From assembly GCF_003290185.1 (NCBI RefSeq), contig NZ_QNFY01000004.1:289168-353167 (forward strand): DNA of 64,000 bases, in the 5' to 3' direction. The notes beneath the pieces are model-generated. The model ran no database searches. It worked only from the letters and a program-made list of their open reading frames with translations, and was not told the DNA's origin. This document shows positions 25,837 to 34,503 of the stretch, one piece after another (positions within the stretch are counted from its first letter, which is position 1; every line of letters starts with the position of its first letter). A program made the position numbers and the translations under genes. Source of the DNA: Chryseobacterium lathyri (lineage in GTDB: Bacteria; Bacteroidota; Bacteroidia; Flavobacteriales; Weeksellaceae).

Positions 25837-27075
25837 ATGAATGCGAAGGAACAAATTGAAAATTTAGAAAAGCAGCTTAAAGCACTTAGAAAAAAATATT
25901 ATATCAAGTCTTTTTTCAGGAAAGCCAAAAGACTCGTAACCGATTTTTTACCGCTGGATTCCATCCCTTCTGAATACTGTACGGAAAGAATTACAATCAG
26001 TGACAAAGAAGAGTCAGAATTGTTTCTGCCTAAAACGTTTGATACTACGACTCAAGCTTCTATAAAAACACCTAAAAATGCCATAGAGATTTTTGCCCTT
26101 CAGAATGTTTTCTGTATTCCCAATTCCACTTATTTTTTGGATCTGAAAAAAGAGAAGATCTACTATGAAAAATGGCATGACGACGACAGAATCACGTATG
26201 TCTACAATACCAACAATCTTTTGCAGCATTCAATGACTCTTGCCAAGGTAAAGAACTATAAAGAGGTCTATTATGACGAGGAAGCTATTTTCATGGGTGG
26301 AACGTTTACTTTCAATTATTATCATTTCCTGGTAGATATCCTGTCCAAAGTTGAGTATTTCAAACATATTCCTGATGCAAAAAATAAGCTGATCATCATA
26401 GATGAAGATGTACAGAAGGTCGAAAATCTGAAGGACCTGCTTATGTTCTTTTTGAAGGATTATAAAATTATGTTCCTCAGCCACGAAAAAAATTATTACC
26501 GCTTTAAAAAGCTGTGGCATATCACCAGCAACAATTATGCAGTCCCGAATATTATGCCGGGTATGACCTATGAGGCCGGGTTTACAAAACTATCAAAATC
26601 GTCGCTTCAATATCTCCGAAAAACAGCCTTTGACAATCTGGATCTCGCCAAAGTCCGCATTCAGCCAGTTAAAAGAATATTTATCTCCAGAAGATCTCAG
26701 TATAGAAAATATAATGAAGAAGAAATCCTGGCTTTGGTACAAAAGCATGGGTTTGAAGAAGTCTTTTTTGAAGATCTGAACATTCATGAACAAATCTACC
26801 TGGTCAACAATGCCGAATACATTATTGGCCCCAGTGGTGCAGCCTGGACGAATGTATTATTTGCCAACCAAGGTGCTAAAGGCCTGAGCTGGTTCAGTTC
26901 CGTATGGGGAGATTTTGCAATTTTTTCTACCTTAGCTAAGCAAGTAGGCTTTGATCTTTATTTTTATATTTACCCGCAGGATTATGAAGGTTTCCATGAA
27001 GATTACAGACTGGATCCTGAGGTTTTTAGTCAGTACTTGGATAAGCTAATCAATATGCAAGAAGTCACGGATTAA
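25837..27075 (+). CDS. Glycosyltransferase family 61 (DUF563) protein
   Basis: A 412-residue protein with a coiled-coil start (EQIENLEKQLKALRKKYY) and a C-terminal GT61 domain: RIFISRRSQYRKYNEEE, then GFEEVFFEDL, VNNAEYIIGPSGAAWTNVLF. These arginine and GPSGAA-type motifs are diagnostic of DUF563/GT61, whose plant and animal members are xylosyl- or GlcNAc-transferases; bacterial members act in capsule or LPS assembly. No membrane segment is evident. It lies 20 bases before a polytopic membrane protein gene. Confidence 0.85.
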   Translation: MNAKEQIENLEKQLKALRKKYYIKSFFRKAKRLVTDFLPLDSIPSEYCTERITISDKEESELFLPKTFDTTTQASIKTPKNAIEIFALQNVFCIPNSTYFLDLKKEKIYYEKWHDDDRITYVYNTNNLLQHSMTLAKVKNYKEVYYDEEAIFMGGTFTFNYYHFLVDILSKVEYFKHIPDAKNKLIIIDEDVQKVENLKDLLMFFLKDYKIMFLSHEKNYYRFKKLWHITSNNYAVPNIMPGMTYEAGFTKLSKSSLQYLRKTAFDNLDLAKVRIQPVKRIFISRRSQYRKYNEEEILALVQKHGFEEVFFEDLNIHEQIYLVNNAEYIIGPSGAAWTNVLFANQGAKGLSWFSSVWGDFAIFSTLAKQVGFDLYFYIYPQDYEGFHEDYRLDPEVFSQYLDKLINMQEVTD

Positions 27076-27095
27076 ACAGATCACGATTACAAAAT

Positions 27096-28610
27096 ATGAA
27101 TTTAGTACCCAATTATAATAAAAATCAGATTTTCTCCTACGGAATACTATTTTTATCAGGTTTATATTTTGCGTTTATAAGTGTTTATTCTATTAATCAG
27201 GTTGACTTAGGGTTTCAGCTGTCTGCAGTAGAAAGGTTAAAAGCCGGGCAGATTATTTACAAGGATTTCGATTTTATCCGTCCTTTTTTCGGAGTCATTT
27301 TTTGGGATTACCTGCTCAAGTTTATTCCGCTGCAGTTTGATTATTTAATTCTAATTTCCCGGTTTTTTGTTATTATAGAAAGCTTTGTCATTTGTTATAC
27401 CATACAGAAGCTTATTTTTGAGAGGAAGGATCTACAGACTACCGTATTTCTGGTATTATGTTTTCTTCATACCTTCCCCATTATGCCCTGGCATACTATA
27501 GACGGAATTTTCTTTGCCGTCCTTGCGTTGCTGTTTTATAAAGAAAAATGGTATCTGAGTTCACTCCTTTTTATTGTATTCGCTTCTCTTACCAAGCAAT
27601 CGTTTATGATTTTCGGACTGGGAGCATCAGTAATTATCCTTTTTGATCTGTTTAAAAAATTGGTGATTACAAAAAAAGACCTGTACCTCTTTATTCCTTC
27701 TTTTTTATTTTTAATTGCAGTATTGTTTCAGTATCGGATTATTGAAAATTTCAGCTTATTTATAGATCAGGTTTTACAGTCTGCATCGCCATCTTATCTT
27801 TACGAAGGTTGTATAGCTCCTTATTTTTCTTTTGAAAAAAACTTTCACACCATACTCTATATTCTTTCATTGGCCTTGATCTATTTTATAAATATTAATA
27901 GAAAAGTATTTGAAATAGCATTAATGGCTGTATTGCCGGTCTTTATCATATATCCTTTTTTTAATGACGGACAATTCAGGGGAGCTTATGTTTTGTATGT
28001 TCTCTTATTCATCTTATTTCTAAAGTATGAACGGCAAAATAAATTTATATTTTTATTGCTGTTTCTCGGATGGTGCTCTTCTATATCGTGGGGATATAAT
28101 ACACCTGCTTTTTTTATTTTGATTCTTCTTTATAGGTTTATAGAAAAGCAGAACAAATTTTTTATACTTTTATGGGGAGTTATATTAACCGTCTTTTCAA
28201 TATATAGAAGCAAATATCCTTATGCTTCCGAAAGTCTTGCCTCTAAACATGTCTTTATTAAAAACATCCCGGCAGTTTCAGGTCTATTGGTCTCGGAAAA
28301 AGAATATTCTTATATCCTGGAAGCACAAAGGATACATAAAGTGCATAAAAATATTATATTCTTACCCGCTTCACCTCTTTTGGATATTATTAACACCAGT
28401 TTTTTGAACCGTGCGTCATGGGAAATGGACATTGAATACCCAAGCTGGAAATCTGAGCTTCAAAAATTAAAAACAAACCCAATAGCAGTAGATAACAATC
28501 TCTTTCATTACTATAAAAAAGGCTTCTTTGTCAGTTCAATAACCCTTGAACTTATGAAACAAAAAAAGGCGATCAGGAAGACAAAATATTTTACCATTTA
28601 TAGCAATTAA
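27096..28610 (+). CDS. Polytopic GT-C-like membrane protein
   Basis: A 504-residue protein with around ten hydrophobic helices between residues 15 and 370 and a soluble C-terminal 130 residues. The segment GQIIYKDFDFIRPFFGVIF in the first periplasmic loop resembles the acidic catalytic loop of GT-C glycosyltransferases that use polyprenyl-phosphate sugars, and LTKQSF at a later loop also fits. I infer a lipid-linked-sugar transferase for the surface glycan; an O-antigen polymerase is an alternative. No closer family was recognised. Base composition is visibly more AT-rich than in the flanking housekeeping genes. Confidence 0.65.
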   Translation: MNLVPNYNKNQIFSYGILFLSGLYFAFISVYSINQVDLGFQLSAVERLKAGQIIYKDFDFIRPFFGVIFWDYLLKFIPLQFDYLILISRFFVIIESFVICYTIQKLIFERKDLQTTVFLVLCFLHTFPIMPWHTIDGIFFAVLALLFYKEKWYLSSLLFIVFASLTKQSFMIFGLGASVIILFDLFKKLVITKKDLYLFIPSFLFLIAVLFQYRIIENFSLFIDQVLQSASPSYLYEGCIAPYFSFEKNFHTILYILSLALIYFININRKVFEIALMAVLPVFIIYPFFNDGQFRGAYVLYVLLFILFLKYERQNKFIFLLLFLGWCSSISWGYNTPAFFILILLYRFIEKQNKFFILLWGVILTVFSIYRSKYPYASESLASKHVFIKNIPAVSGLLVSEKEYSYILEAQRIHKVHKNIIFLPASPLLDIINTSFLNRASWEMDIEYPSWKSELQKLKTNPIAVDNNLFHYYKKGFFVSSITLELMKQKKAIRKTKYFTIYSN

Positions 28611-28643
28611 ACTCATCCTATCTAAAATCAGTATCTTTAAACA

Positions 28644-29549
28644 ATGAACAACCCGCCGCTTGTAAGCCTCATCATCATCACCATGAACCATGAAAAGTTC
28701 ATTGAACAGGCATGCTTGTCCGCTATTTCGCAGTCCTATACCAATTATGAAATCATTCTTTTGGATAACGCTTCCAAAGACAAGACATTTGAAAATGCGG
28801 AAAAAGCTCTTTCGAAATTTGACCGGCATTACAAGATGATCCGGAATACTGAAAGTTTTGGCGTAGCAAAAAACATTAATATTGCAGTTTCTCATGCATC
28901 GGGAGAATATATCTCCCTGCTTTCGGGAGACGACTGGTATACAGAAGACCATCTTTCAGAAAAAGTATCATACATTGAGAAGAATCCTGTAGACTTTATT
29001 CTTTCGGACGGTTATAAATATTATCAGTCGGAAGAGAAAATGACAGATGCCTATACTCCGAAAGAGAAAAAACAGATCATGGACACGCTTAATAATTTTT
29101 TCCATGAAAATGTTTCGGAAAACAAAACGGCCAATGTAGGAACATTTGTAAAAAGAGAACTTCTTGTAAAATACCCATTTGATGAAAACATCAATACCGA
29201 AGACTGGGATATGAATCTGAGACTGACTTCCAAAGGCTATAAAATTGGATTCATTGATAAGAAACTATTCTATTACAGAATCCTGTCCACCAGCCTTTCC
29301 AGAAACTGGAAGCTGATGAAAGATTCTTATGAAAAAGTGACTCATAAATACATTGATTACATAAAAGCCGATCAGGAACTTTATAAAAAATACAGGCTTA
29401 AGCTCATTCATTTTAAATACGAAATCCTATTATCAGAAACAGATTCTGAATCTGAAAAAGAAAGGCTGCAAACAGAGTGGAAAAAAGAAAAATACAGAAT
29501 TAAGTATAAAAATCCTGTCTTATTCTTCAAACTGCTGATGCTTAAATAA
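28644..29549 (+). CDS. Glycosyltransferase family 2
   Basis: A 301-residue GT-A enzyme: VSLIIITMNHEKFIEQACL, the ILLDNASKDKT segment, and the metal-binding LSGDDWYTEDH, followed by a long basic C-terminal helix region. No transmembrane helix is obvious. It is the last gene of the glycan cluster, 33 bases after the GT-C-like gene; a near -7 box (TATCTTTA, 28632-28639) might add internal transcription. Confidence 0.87.
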   Translation: MNNPPLVSLIIITMNHEKFIEQACLSAISQSYTNYEIILLDNASKDKTFENAEKALSKFDRHYKMIRNTESFGVAKNINIAVSHASGEYISLLSGDDWYTEDHLSEKVSYIEKNPVDFILSDGYKYYQSEEKMTDAYTPKEKKQIMDTLNNFFHENVSENKTANVGTFVKRELLVKYPFDENINTEDWDMNLRLTSKGYKIGFIDKKLFYYRILSTSLSRNWKLMKDSYEKVTHKYIDYIKADQELYKKYRLKLIHFKYEILLSETDSESEKERLQTEWKKEKYRIKYKNPVLFFKLLMLK

Positions 29550-29551
29550 GA

Positions 29552-29640
29552 TAGGAAGTTTGAAGACGGAAGAAAGAAGTTATATCAACCCCAACAGGAA
29601 CTTCCAGCCTCCCTCTTCAAGCTTCCGGCCCTTTAATCTT
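29552..29640. repeat. Imperfect inverted repeat built from GGAAG words
   Basis: GGAAGTTTGAAGACGGAAG on the left is imperfectly complementary to CTTCCAGCCTCCCTCTTCAAGCTTCC on the right (11 of 12 in the terminal arms). It may fold as a hairpin after the GT2 gene. The word-like composition resembles a dispersed intergenic repeat. Confidence 0.5.
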
Positions 29641-29673
29641 AATTTTCTTCACCTGAACTCGGGTAATTTTAAG

Positions 29674-29681
29674 TAAATTTG
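29674..29681 (+). promoter_or_regulatory. -7 box of gltX
   Basis: TAAATTTG, exact match, 18 bases before the ATG at 29700. It overlaps the alternative TTG start at 29679. Confidence 0.55.
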
Positions 29682-29699
29682 CACAAAATTTTTATTGAA

Positions 29700-31427
29700 A
29701 TGGGGAAAGTAAGAGTTCGTTTTGCTCCAAGTCCTACCGGACCTTTGCATTTGGGAGGCGTAAGAACCGCATTATATGATTATCTTTTTGCCAAAAACCA
29801 GGGTGGTGAATTTGTACTTCGAATCGAAGATACAGATACGGCTAGATATGTAGAAGGAGCTGAAGACTATATCGAAGAAGCTTTAGAATGGTGCGGAATC
29901 GTTCCTGATGAAAGTCCTAAGAAAGGAGGGAAGTTTGCCCCTTACAGACAGTCTGAAAGAAGAGACATCTACGACAGATACACAGCGCAGATCCTGAAAA
30001 CAGATTATGCCTATATTGCTTTTGATACTCCTGAAGAACTGGATGCCATCCGTGCTGAATTTGAAGCCAACGGTGAGGTTTTCTCTTATGATAATAAAAC
30101 CAGAAACCGTCTCAGAAACAGTGTCGCACTTTCCGAAGAGGAAGTTCAGAAATTACTGGATGAAAAAACACCTTATGTGGTAAGATTTAAAATGCCGGTT
30201 GACAGAACATTAAACCTTCAGGATATCATCCGAGGAAATTCTTCTGTGAACACCAATACACTGGATGATAAAGTCCTTGTAAAGAACGATGGAATGCCTA
30301 CTTATCATTTTGCCAACATCATTGATGACCACGAAATGGAAATTTCCCACGTGATCCGTGGTGAAGAATGGCTGCCATCTTTAGGACTTCACACTTTATT
30401 ATACGAAGCAATGGGATGGGAAGCACCTCAGTTTGCCCACCTTTCTTTAATCCTGAAGCCTGATGTATCAACTTTAATTAATAAAGATAATATTGACAGC
30501 ATCACAAAATCTTTTGCAGAAGAATTCGTTTTGAAAAACAGCCAGTTTTCTTTTGATGAATCAGCAGAGCTTATTAAATCTTTCTTTGCAGAAGTAAAAA
30601 GCCCGAGATTTAAATCAATGCTGGGCGAAAATGATAAAGATAACCCGTTAACCGCTTCTGTAAAACAGTTTTTAAAGAAAGGACTTTCCGGGAAATTAAG
30701 CAAAAGAGATGGTGATAAGTTTGGATTCCCTGTATTTCCGCTGGACTTCAAAGATCCTGCAACGGGAGCTGTTTCTAAAGGATACAGAGAAAACGGATAC
30801 CTTCCTGATGCATTTATCAATATGGTCGCTTTGTTAGGCTGGACTCCTTCAGATGATAAAGAAATCTTATCACTGGAAGAAATGGGTAAAGAATTTGATC
30901 TTCATAAAGTACATAAAGCAGGTGCCAGATTCAGCAAGGAGAAATCCGAATGGTTCAACCATCAGTATATCCAGATGAAATCGGACGACGAGCTTCTGCA
31001 GCTGTTAAAAAATACAGACATTGACCTTTCCGGTGTTTCTGATGAAAAGTTAGTAAAGATCATCGGTTTGATGAAAGAAAGAGCTACCTTTCCTAAAGAT
31101 ATTTATGAAAACGGAAAATTTTTCTTTAAAGCTCCGATTTCTTACGATGAAAAAGCATCAAAAAAAGCATGGAACGAGGAAACTTCAGCTGTTTTAGGGG
31201 AATTATCCGAAAATCTTACTGCCACTGAATTTAGCTCAGAAATCCTGAAGCAGGCAGTTCACGATTTCGCGGAAAACAAAGGCCTGGGGATGGGAAAAGT
31301 AATGATGCCGCTGCGTTTGGCTCTGGTAGGAGAACTGAAAGGCCCGGATGTTCCGGATATCATGGAACTGATTGGAAAAGAGGAAACTACCTCCCGAATA
31401 AACAATGCTATCAATAATTTTAAATAG
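29700..31427 (+). CDS. gltX: Glutamate--tRNA ligase with an insertion before the KMSKS-type loop
   Basis: Charges tRNA-Glu with glutamate. The 575-residue class I synthetase has the HIGH-type motif PSPTGPLHLGGVRTALYDYL (residues 8-27) and the KMSKS-type motif GKLSKRDGDKFG. Between LILKPD (ending at residue 255) and GKLSKRD (residue 331) lies an insertion of about 73 residues with a helical, charged composition; in most GltX proteins only two residues separate these motifs. The frame is intact across it. The start is the ATG at 29700, since the TTG seven codons upstream is part of the -7 box. Confidence 0.93.
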   Translation: MGKVRVRFAPSPTGPLHLGGVRTALYDYLFAKNQGGEFVLRIEDTDTARYVEGAEDYIEEALEWCGIVPDESPKKGGKFAPYRQSERRDIYDRYTAQILKTDYAYIAFDTPEELDAIRAEFEANGEVFSYDNKTRNRLRNSVALSEEEVQKLLDEKTPYVVRFKMPVDRTLNLQDIIRGNSSVNTNTLDDKVLVKNDGMPTYHFANIIDDHEMEISHVIRGEEWLPSLGLHTLLYEAMGWEAPQFAHLSLILKPDVSTLINKDNIDSITKSFAEEFVLKNSQFSFDESAELIKSFFAEVKSPRFKSMLGENDKDNPLTASVKQFLKKGLSGKLSKRDGDKFGFPVFPLDFKDPATGAVSKGYRENGYLPDAFINMVALLGWTPSDDKEILSLEEMGKEFDLHKVHKAGARFSKEKSEWFNHQYIQMKSDDELLQLLKNTDIDLSGVSDEKLVKIIGLMKERATFPKDIYENGKFFFKAPISYDEKASKKAWNEETSAVLGELSENLTATEFSSEILKQAVHDFAENKGLGMGKVMMPLRLALVGELKGPDVPDIMELIGKEETTSRINNAINNFK

Positions 31428-31444
31428 TTTTTCATAATTTTTCA

Positions 31445-31452
31445 TAAATTTG
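31445..31452 (+). promoter_or_regulatory. -7 box of accA
   Basis: TAAATTTG, exact match, 23 bases before the accA ATG. Confidence 0.5.
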
Positions 31453-31475
31453 AAAGATTTAATTTACTTCAAGAA

Positions 31476-32432
31476 ATGGAATATTTAAGTTTCGAACTTC
31501 CTATAAAAGATCTGATGGATCAACTTCAGACTTGTTCTTTAGTAGGAGAAGAAAGTGGTGTTGATGTAAAATTAGCATGCAGCCAGATTGAGGACAAGAT
31601 TTTGGAAAAGAAAAAAGAAATCTACGAAAATCTTACCCCTTGGCAAAGAGTACAACTATCCCGCCATCCTGATCGTCCTTATACAATTGACTATATCAAC
31701 GGAATGGTAGATAAAGGAAGTTTTCTGGAGCTTCACGGTGACAGAAATTTCGCAGATGACCCTGCAATGATCGGCGGTTTAGCAACATTGGATGGCCAGA
31801 AAATAATGATCATAGGAACCCAGAAAGGGAGAACCACTAAAGAAAGACAGTACAGAAGATTCGGAATGCCAAATCCTGAAGGATACAGAAAAGCTTTACG
31901 ACTAATGAAGCTTGCTGAAAAATTCAAAATCCCTGTAGTGACTTTAGTAGATACACCGGGAGCTTATCCTGGATTAGAAGCTGAAGAAAGAGGACAGGGA
32001 GAAGCGATTGCCAGAAATATTTTTGAAATGGTTCAGCTTAAAACTCCTATTTTCACTTATATTATCGGTGAAGGAGCAAGTGGCGGAGCTTTGGGAATAG
32101 GAGTCGGAAATAAAGTATACATGCTTGAAAATACATGGTACACTGTAATCGCACCGGAAAGCTGCTCTTCTATTTTATGGAGAAACTGGGATCATAAGGA
32201 AGATGCAGCCAATGCATTAAACCTTACCCCGAAAGATGCTTTAAGAGAAAAATTCATCGACGGTATTATTGAAGAACCCCTTGGAGGTGCTCAATATGAT
32301 CCTGAAGTAGCTTATCTGAACCTTAAGCATTCTATTTTACAGAATATTAAAGCTTTTTCAAAGTTCTCAGGACAGGAACTTGAAACCCAAAGGCAGGAGA
32401 AATTCATTGCAATGGGACAGTTTAAAGGATAA
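31476..32432 (+). CDS. accA: Acetyl-CoA carboxylase carboxyltransferase subunit alpha
   Basis: With AccD it transfers the carboxyl group from biotin on AccB to acetyl-CoA. The 318-residue protein begins [17 protein letters not shown] and has [20 protein letters not shown], the [20 protein letters not shown] strand, [20 protein letters not shown] and [14 protein letters not shown], which form the oxyanion holes of the crotonase-like fold. It carries its own -7 box and terminator, separate from accBC. Confidence 0.96.
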   Translation: MEYLSFELPIKDLMDQLQTCSLVGEESGVDVKLACSQIEDKILEKKKEIYENLTPWQRVQLSRHPDRPYTIDYINGMVDKGSFLELHGDRNFADDPAMIGGLATLDGQKIMIIGTQKGRTTKERQYRRFGMPNPEGYRKALRLMKLAEKFKIPVVTLVDTPGAYPGLEAEERGQGEAIARNIFEMVQLKTPIFTYIIGEGASGGALGIGVGNKVYMLENTWYTVIAPESCSSILWRNWDHKEDAANALNLTPKDALREKFIDGIIEEPLGGAQYDPEVAYLNLKHSILQNIKAFSKFSGQELETQRQEKFIAMGQFKG

Positions 32433-32436
32433 AATA

Positions 32437-32470
32437 AAAAACGGTTAAGAAAATTTCTTAACCGTTTTTA
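32437..32470. terminator. Bidirectional intrinsic terminator
   Basis: AAAACGGTTAAGAAA and TTTCTTAACCGTTTTT form a long perfect stem, serving accA and the convergent gene at 32495. Confidence 0.9.
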
Positions 32471-32494
32471 CTTATAGTTTAGTTTTAATTAATC

Positions 32495-33253
32495 TTAATC
32501 AGCTACGTTGAGTGCAATTTCAATATCCTGAGTAACTTTCTTGATCGAAGAATATTTTGCATCACACACCATTGTAGTCAGTACATACTCCCCTTTATCT
32601 ATCAGAATAAAATTCTGTCCCTTGGCGGGAACCGTTAGATTATAATATTTTTTTCCACTTATTTTTACGATCAGATTACAGCTTGATCTGTTCTTGATAT
32701 TGACATAAGCCTCATTCTTATTCATATCATTATTAAAAATGTGGGTAAGCATTGCTGCCGTTTTTTTATGGGCTTCACTAGCTTCTGATTTGGCAACCCC
32801 GGCAGTTTTGGCGGAACTTGCGGAACCAACACTTGCCAGTCTCTCTTCTTTCAAAGCATTTATAGCATCATTTATCTTATCCGTGTTCTTATTTTCAACA
32901 GATGTTTTATTATTGGCCGCTATCACTTTACCGCTGTTAAGCTCATTATTCTGAACAATTTTTTCTATTTTCTCTTTACTGATCGGCTTAATCGTAGGTT
33001 TGGCTTCAGGAGAATTATCGGCCATAATCATTTCAATCAATTTTCTTTTAAAATAATCAGTTTTGGCATGTCCGGGGTTTTGTTTCAGAAAACCGGCGAT
33101 CACTCTGGCCTCTTTAGAAGCTTCGGCATCCTGCTCTGTATAGATGATTACCGTTTCTTTTTCTACAACAGCCTTAGATTTCGATTTTTTCTTTTTTTGG
33201 GAGAAACCTAAGGTAAAAATGCATAGAAATATAAGTAGAAAGATTTTTTTCAT
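32495..33253 (-). CDS. Secreted protein of the local CN/VC-motif family (member 1, DUF6759-like)
   Basis: A 252-residue exported protein: signal peptide ending near GFSQ (residue 19), a Lys/Ser-rich stretch, a helical region containing VIAGFLKQNPGHAKTDYFKR, a low-complexity middle, and a C-terminal domain of about 90 residues with NRSSCNLIVKISGKKYYNL, TVPAKGQNFILIDKGEY and TTMVCDAKYSSIKKV. The same domain recurs in three proteins at 45-47.7 kb. The two invariant cysteines could form a disulfide in a beta-sandwich. I recall the name DUF6759 for such proteins but cannot verify it. Function unknown. Confidence 0.75.
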   Translation of the reverse strand: MKKIFLLIFLCIFTLGFSQKKKKSKSKAVVEKETVIIYTEQDAEASKEARVIAGFLKQNPGHAKTDYFKRKLIEMIMADNSPEAKPTIKPISKEKIEKIVQNNELNSGKVIAANNKTSVENKNTDKINDAINALKEERLASVGSASSAKTAGVAKSEASEAHKKTAAMLTHIFNNDMNKNEAYVNIKNRSSCNLIVKISGKKYYNLTVPAKGQNFILIDKGEYVLTTMVCDAKYSSIKKVTQDIEIALNVAD

Positions 33254-33328
33254 TAATCAGGTCTTTAAAATAGTATTAAATATATCAATAACGTGAAAAG
33301 TCATTTTTTAGTTTATCATTAAAATCAT

Positions 33329-33336
33329 TATCTTTG
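33329..33336 (+). promoter_or_regulatory. -7 box of tsf
   Basis: TATCTTTG, exact match, 61 bases before the ATG of tsf; the -33 region (TTTAG) is only a weak match. Confidence 0.6.
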
Positions 33337-33397
33337 CACTGCTTTAAAATTAAGCTAAAAATTAATACTAATCTTAAATAAAAAAATAATACATATT

Positions 33398-34225
33398 ATG
33401 TCTTATACACCAGCTGCTGCAGACGTAGCAAAATTAAGAAACCAAACAGGTGCAGGTATGATGGACTGCAAGAAAGCTTTAGTTGAAGCAGAAGGAGACT
33501 TCGAAAAAGCAGTAGATATCCTTAGAAAAAAAGGACAGAAAGTTGCTGCAAACAGAGCTGACAGAGAATCTTCTGAAGGTGCAGTAATCGCCAGAGTAAA
33601 CGAGGATAACACTTTAGGAGTGATCATCTCTCTAAACTGCGAAACTGACTTCGTTGCTAAAAACGAAGCTTTCATCGAGCTTGCTTACGAATTAGCTGAA
33701 ATGGCTATTTTCGCAGCTACTAAAGAAGAACTTTTAGCTACAGACTTCCACGGACTTACTGTTGCTGATAAATTAATTGAGCAGACAGGAGTTATCGGTG
33801 AGAAAATCGAGATCGGAGCATTCGAAAGAATTGAAGGACCTTACCTGGGAGCTTACATCCACGCTGGAAACAAAATCGCTGCTATCACTGCCCTTTCTGC
33901 TAAGGTAGACGGAGCTGACGAAGTGGCTAAAGCTGTTTCTATGCAGGCTGCTGCAATGAACCCAATCGCTCTTGACGAAACCAGAGTTTCTCAGGAAACT
34001 ATCGACAAAGAATTGGAAATCGAAAGACATAAACTTACTGAAGAAGGTAAGCCTGCAAACATTATCGACAATATACTGAAAGGTAAAATGCAGAGATTCT
34101 ACAAAGACAACACTTTGGTACACCAGGATTTCATCAAAGACAGCTCTATTTCTGTAGCTGACTATGTAAAATCTGTAAATGCAGACCTTAAAGTAACAGG
34201 TTTTGTAAGAGTAAGCTTAGCTTAA
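33398..34225 (+). CDS. tsf: Elongation factor Ts
   Basis: Guanine-nucleotide exchange factor for EF-Tu. The 275-residue protein has the N-terminal UBA-like helices LRNQTGAGMMDCKKALVEAE, the exchange motif LNCETDFVAKNEAF and the C-terminal dimerisation region. Codon use is that of a highly expressed gene. It has its own -7 box and terminator. In most bacteria tsf directly follows rpsB; here rpsB lies about 13.6 kb away in convergent orientation. Confidence 0.97.
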   Translation: MSYTPAAADVAKLRNQTGAGMMDCKKALVEAEGDFEKAVDILRKKGQKVAANRADRESSEGAVIARVNEDNTLGVIISLNCETDFVAKNEAFIELAYELAEMAIFAATKEELLATDFHGLTVADKLIEQTGVIGEKIEIGAFERIEGPYLGAYIHAGNKIAAITALSAKVDGADEVAKAVSMQAAAMNPIALDETRVSQETIDKELEIERHKLTEEGKPANIIDNILKGKMQRFYKDNTLVHQDFIKDSSISVADYVKSVNADLKVTGFVRVSLA

Positions 34226-34247
34226 TCATCTTTCAAAGAATAATACA

Positions 34248-34277
34248 GATCCCGGTGAAATTCACCGGGATTTTTTA
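34248..34277 (+). terminator. Intrinsic terminator after tsf
   Basis: ATCCCGGTGAA and TTCACCGGGAT with a following run of six T. Confidence 0.9.
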
Positions 34278-34473
34278 TGTGTTATGCCAGTCAAAACAAT
34301 AGAGGAAAAAGTAAACGGAAGAAATCTTCCGCTGATATTTACCGGGATGTGATCATCTGTACAGAGGCTGATACGAAATTAGCAGTTTTATATTACGGAT
34401 GGCTTTTAATTAAAAATCATGATTAATTTTTAACTTTTGTTATATTTATTTAACACTATTTCAAATATTATTT

Positions 34474-34481
34474 TAAATTTG
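34474..34481 (+). promoter_or_regulatory. -7 box of surface protein 1
   Basis: TAAATTTG followed seven bases later by CCTAATTCC. The second paralogue has a -7 box with CCTAATTCC at the same seven-base distance. Confidence 0.6.
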
Positions 34482-34503
34482 TATAAATCCTAATTCCAGA
34501 CAC

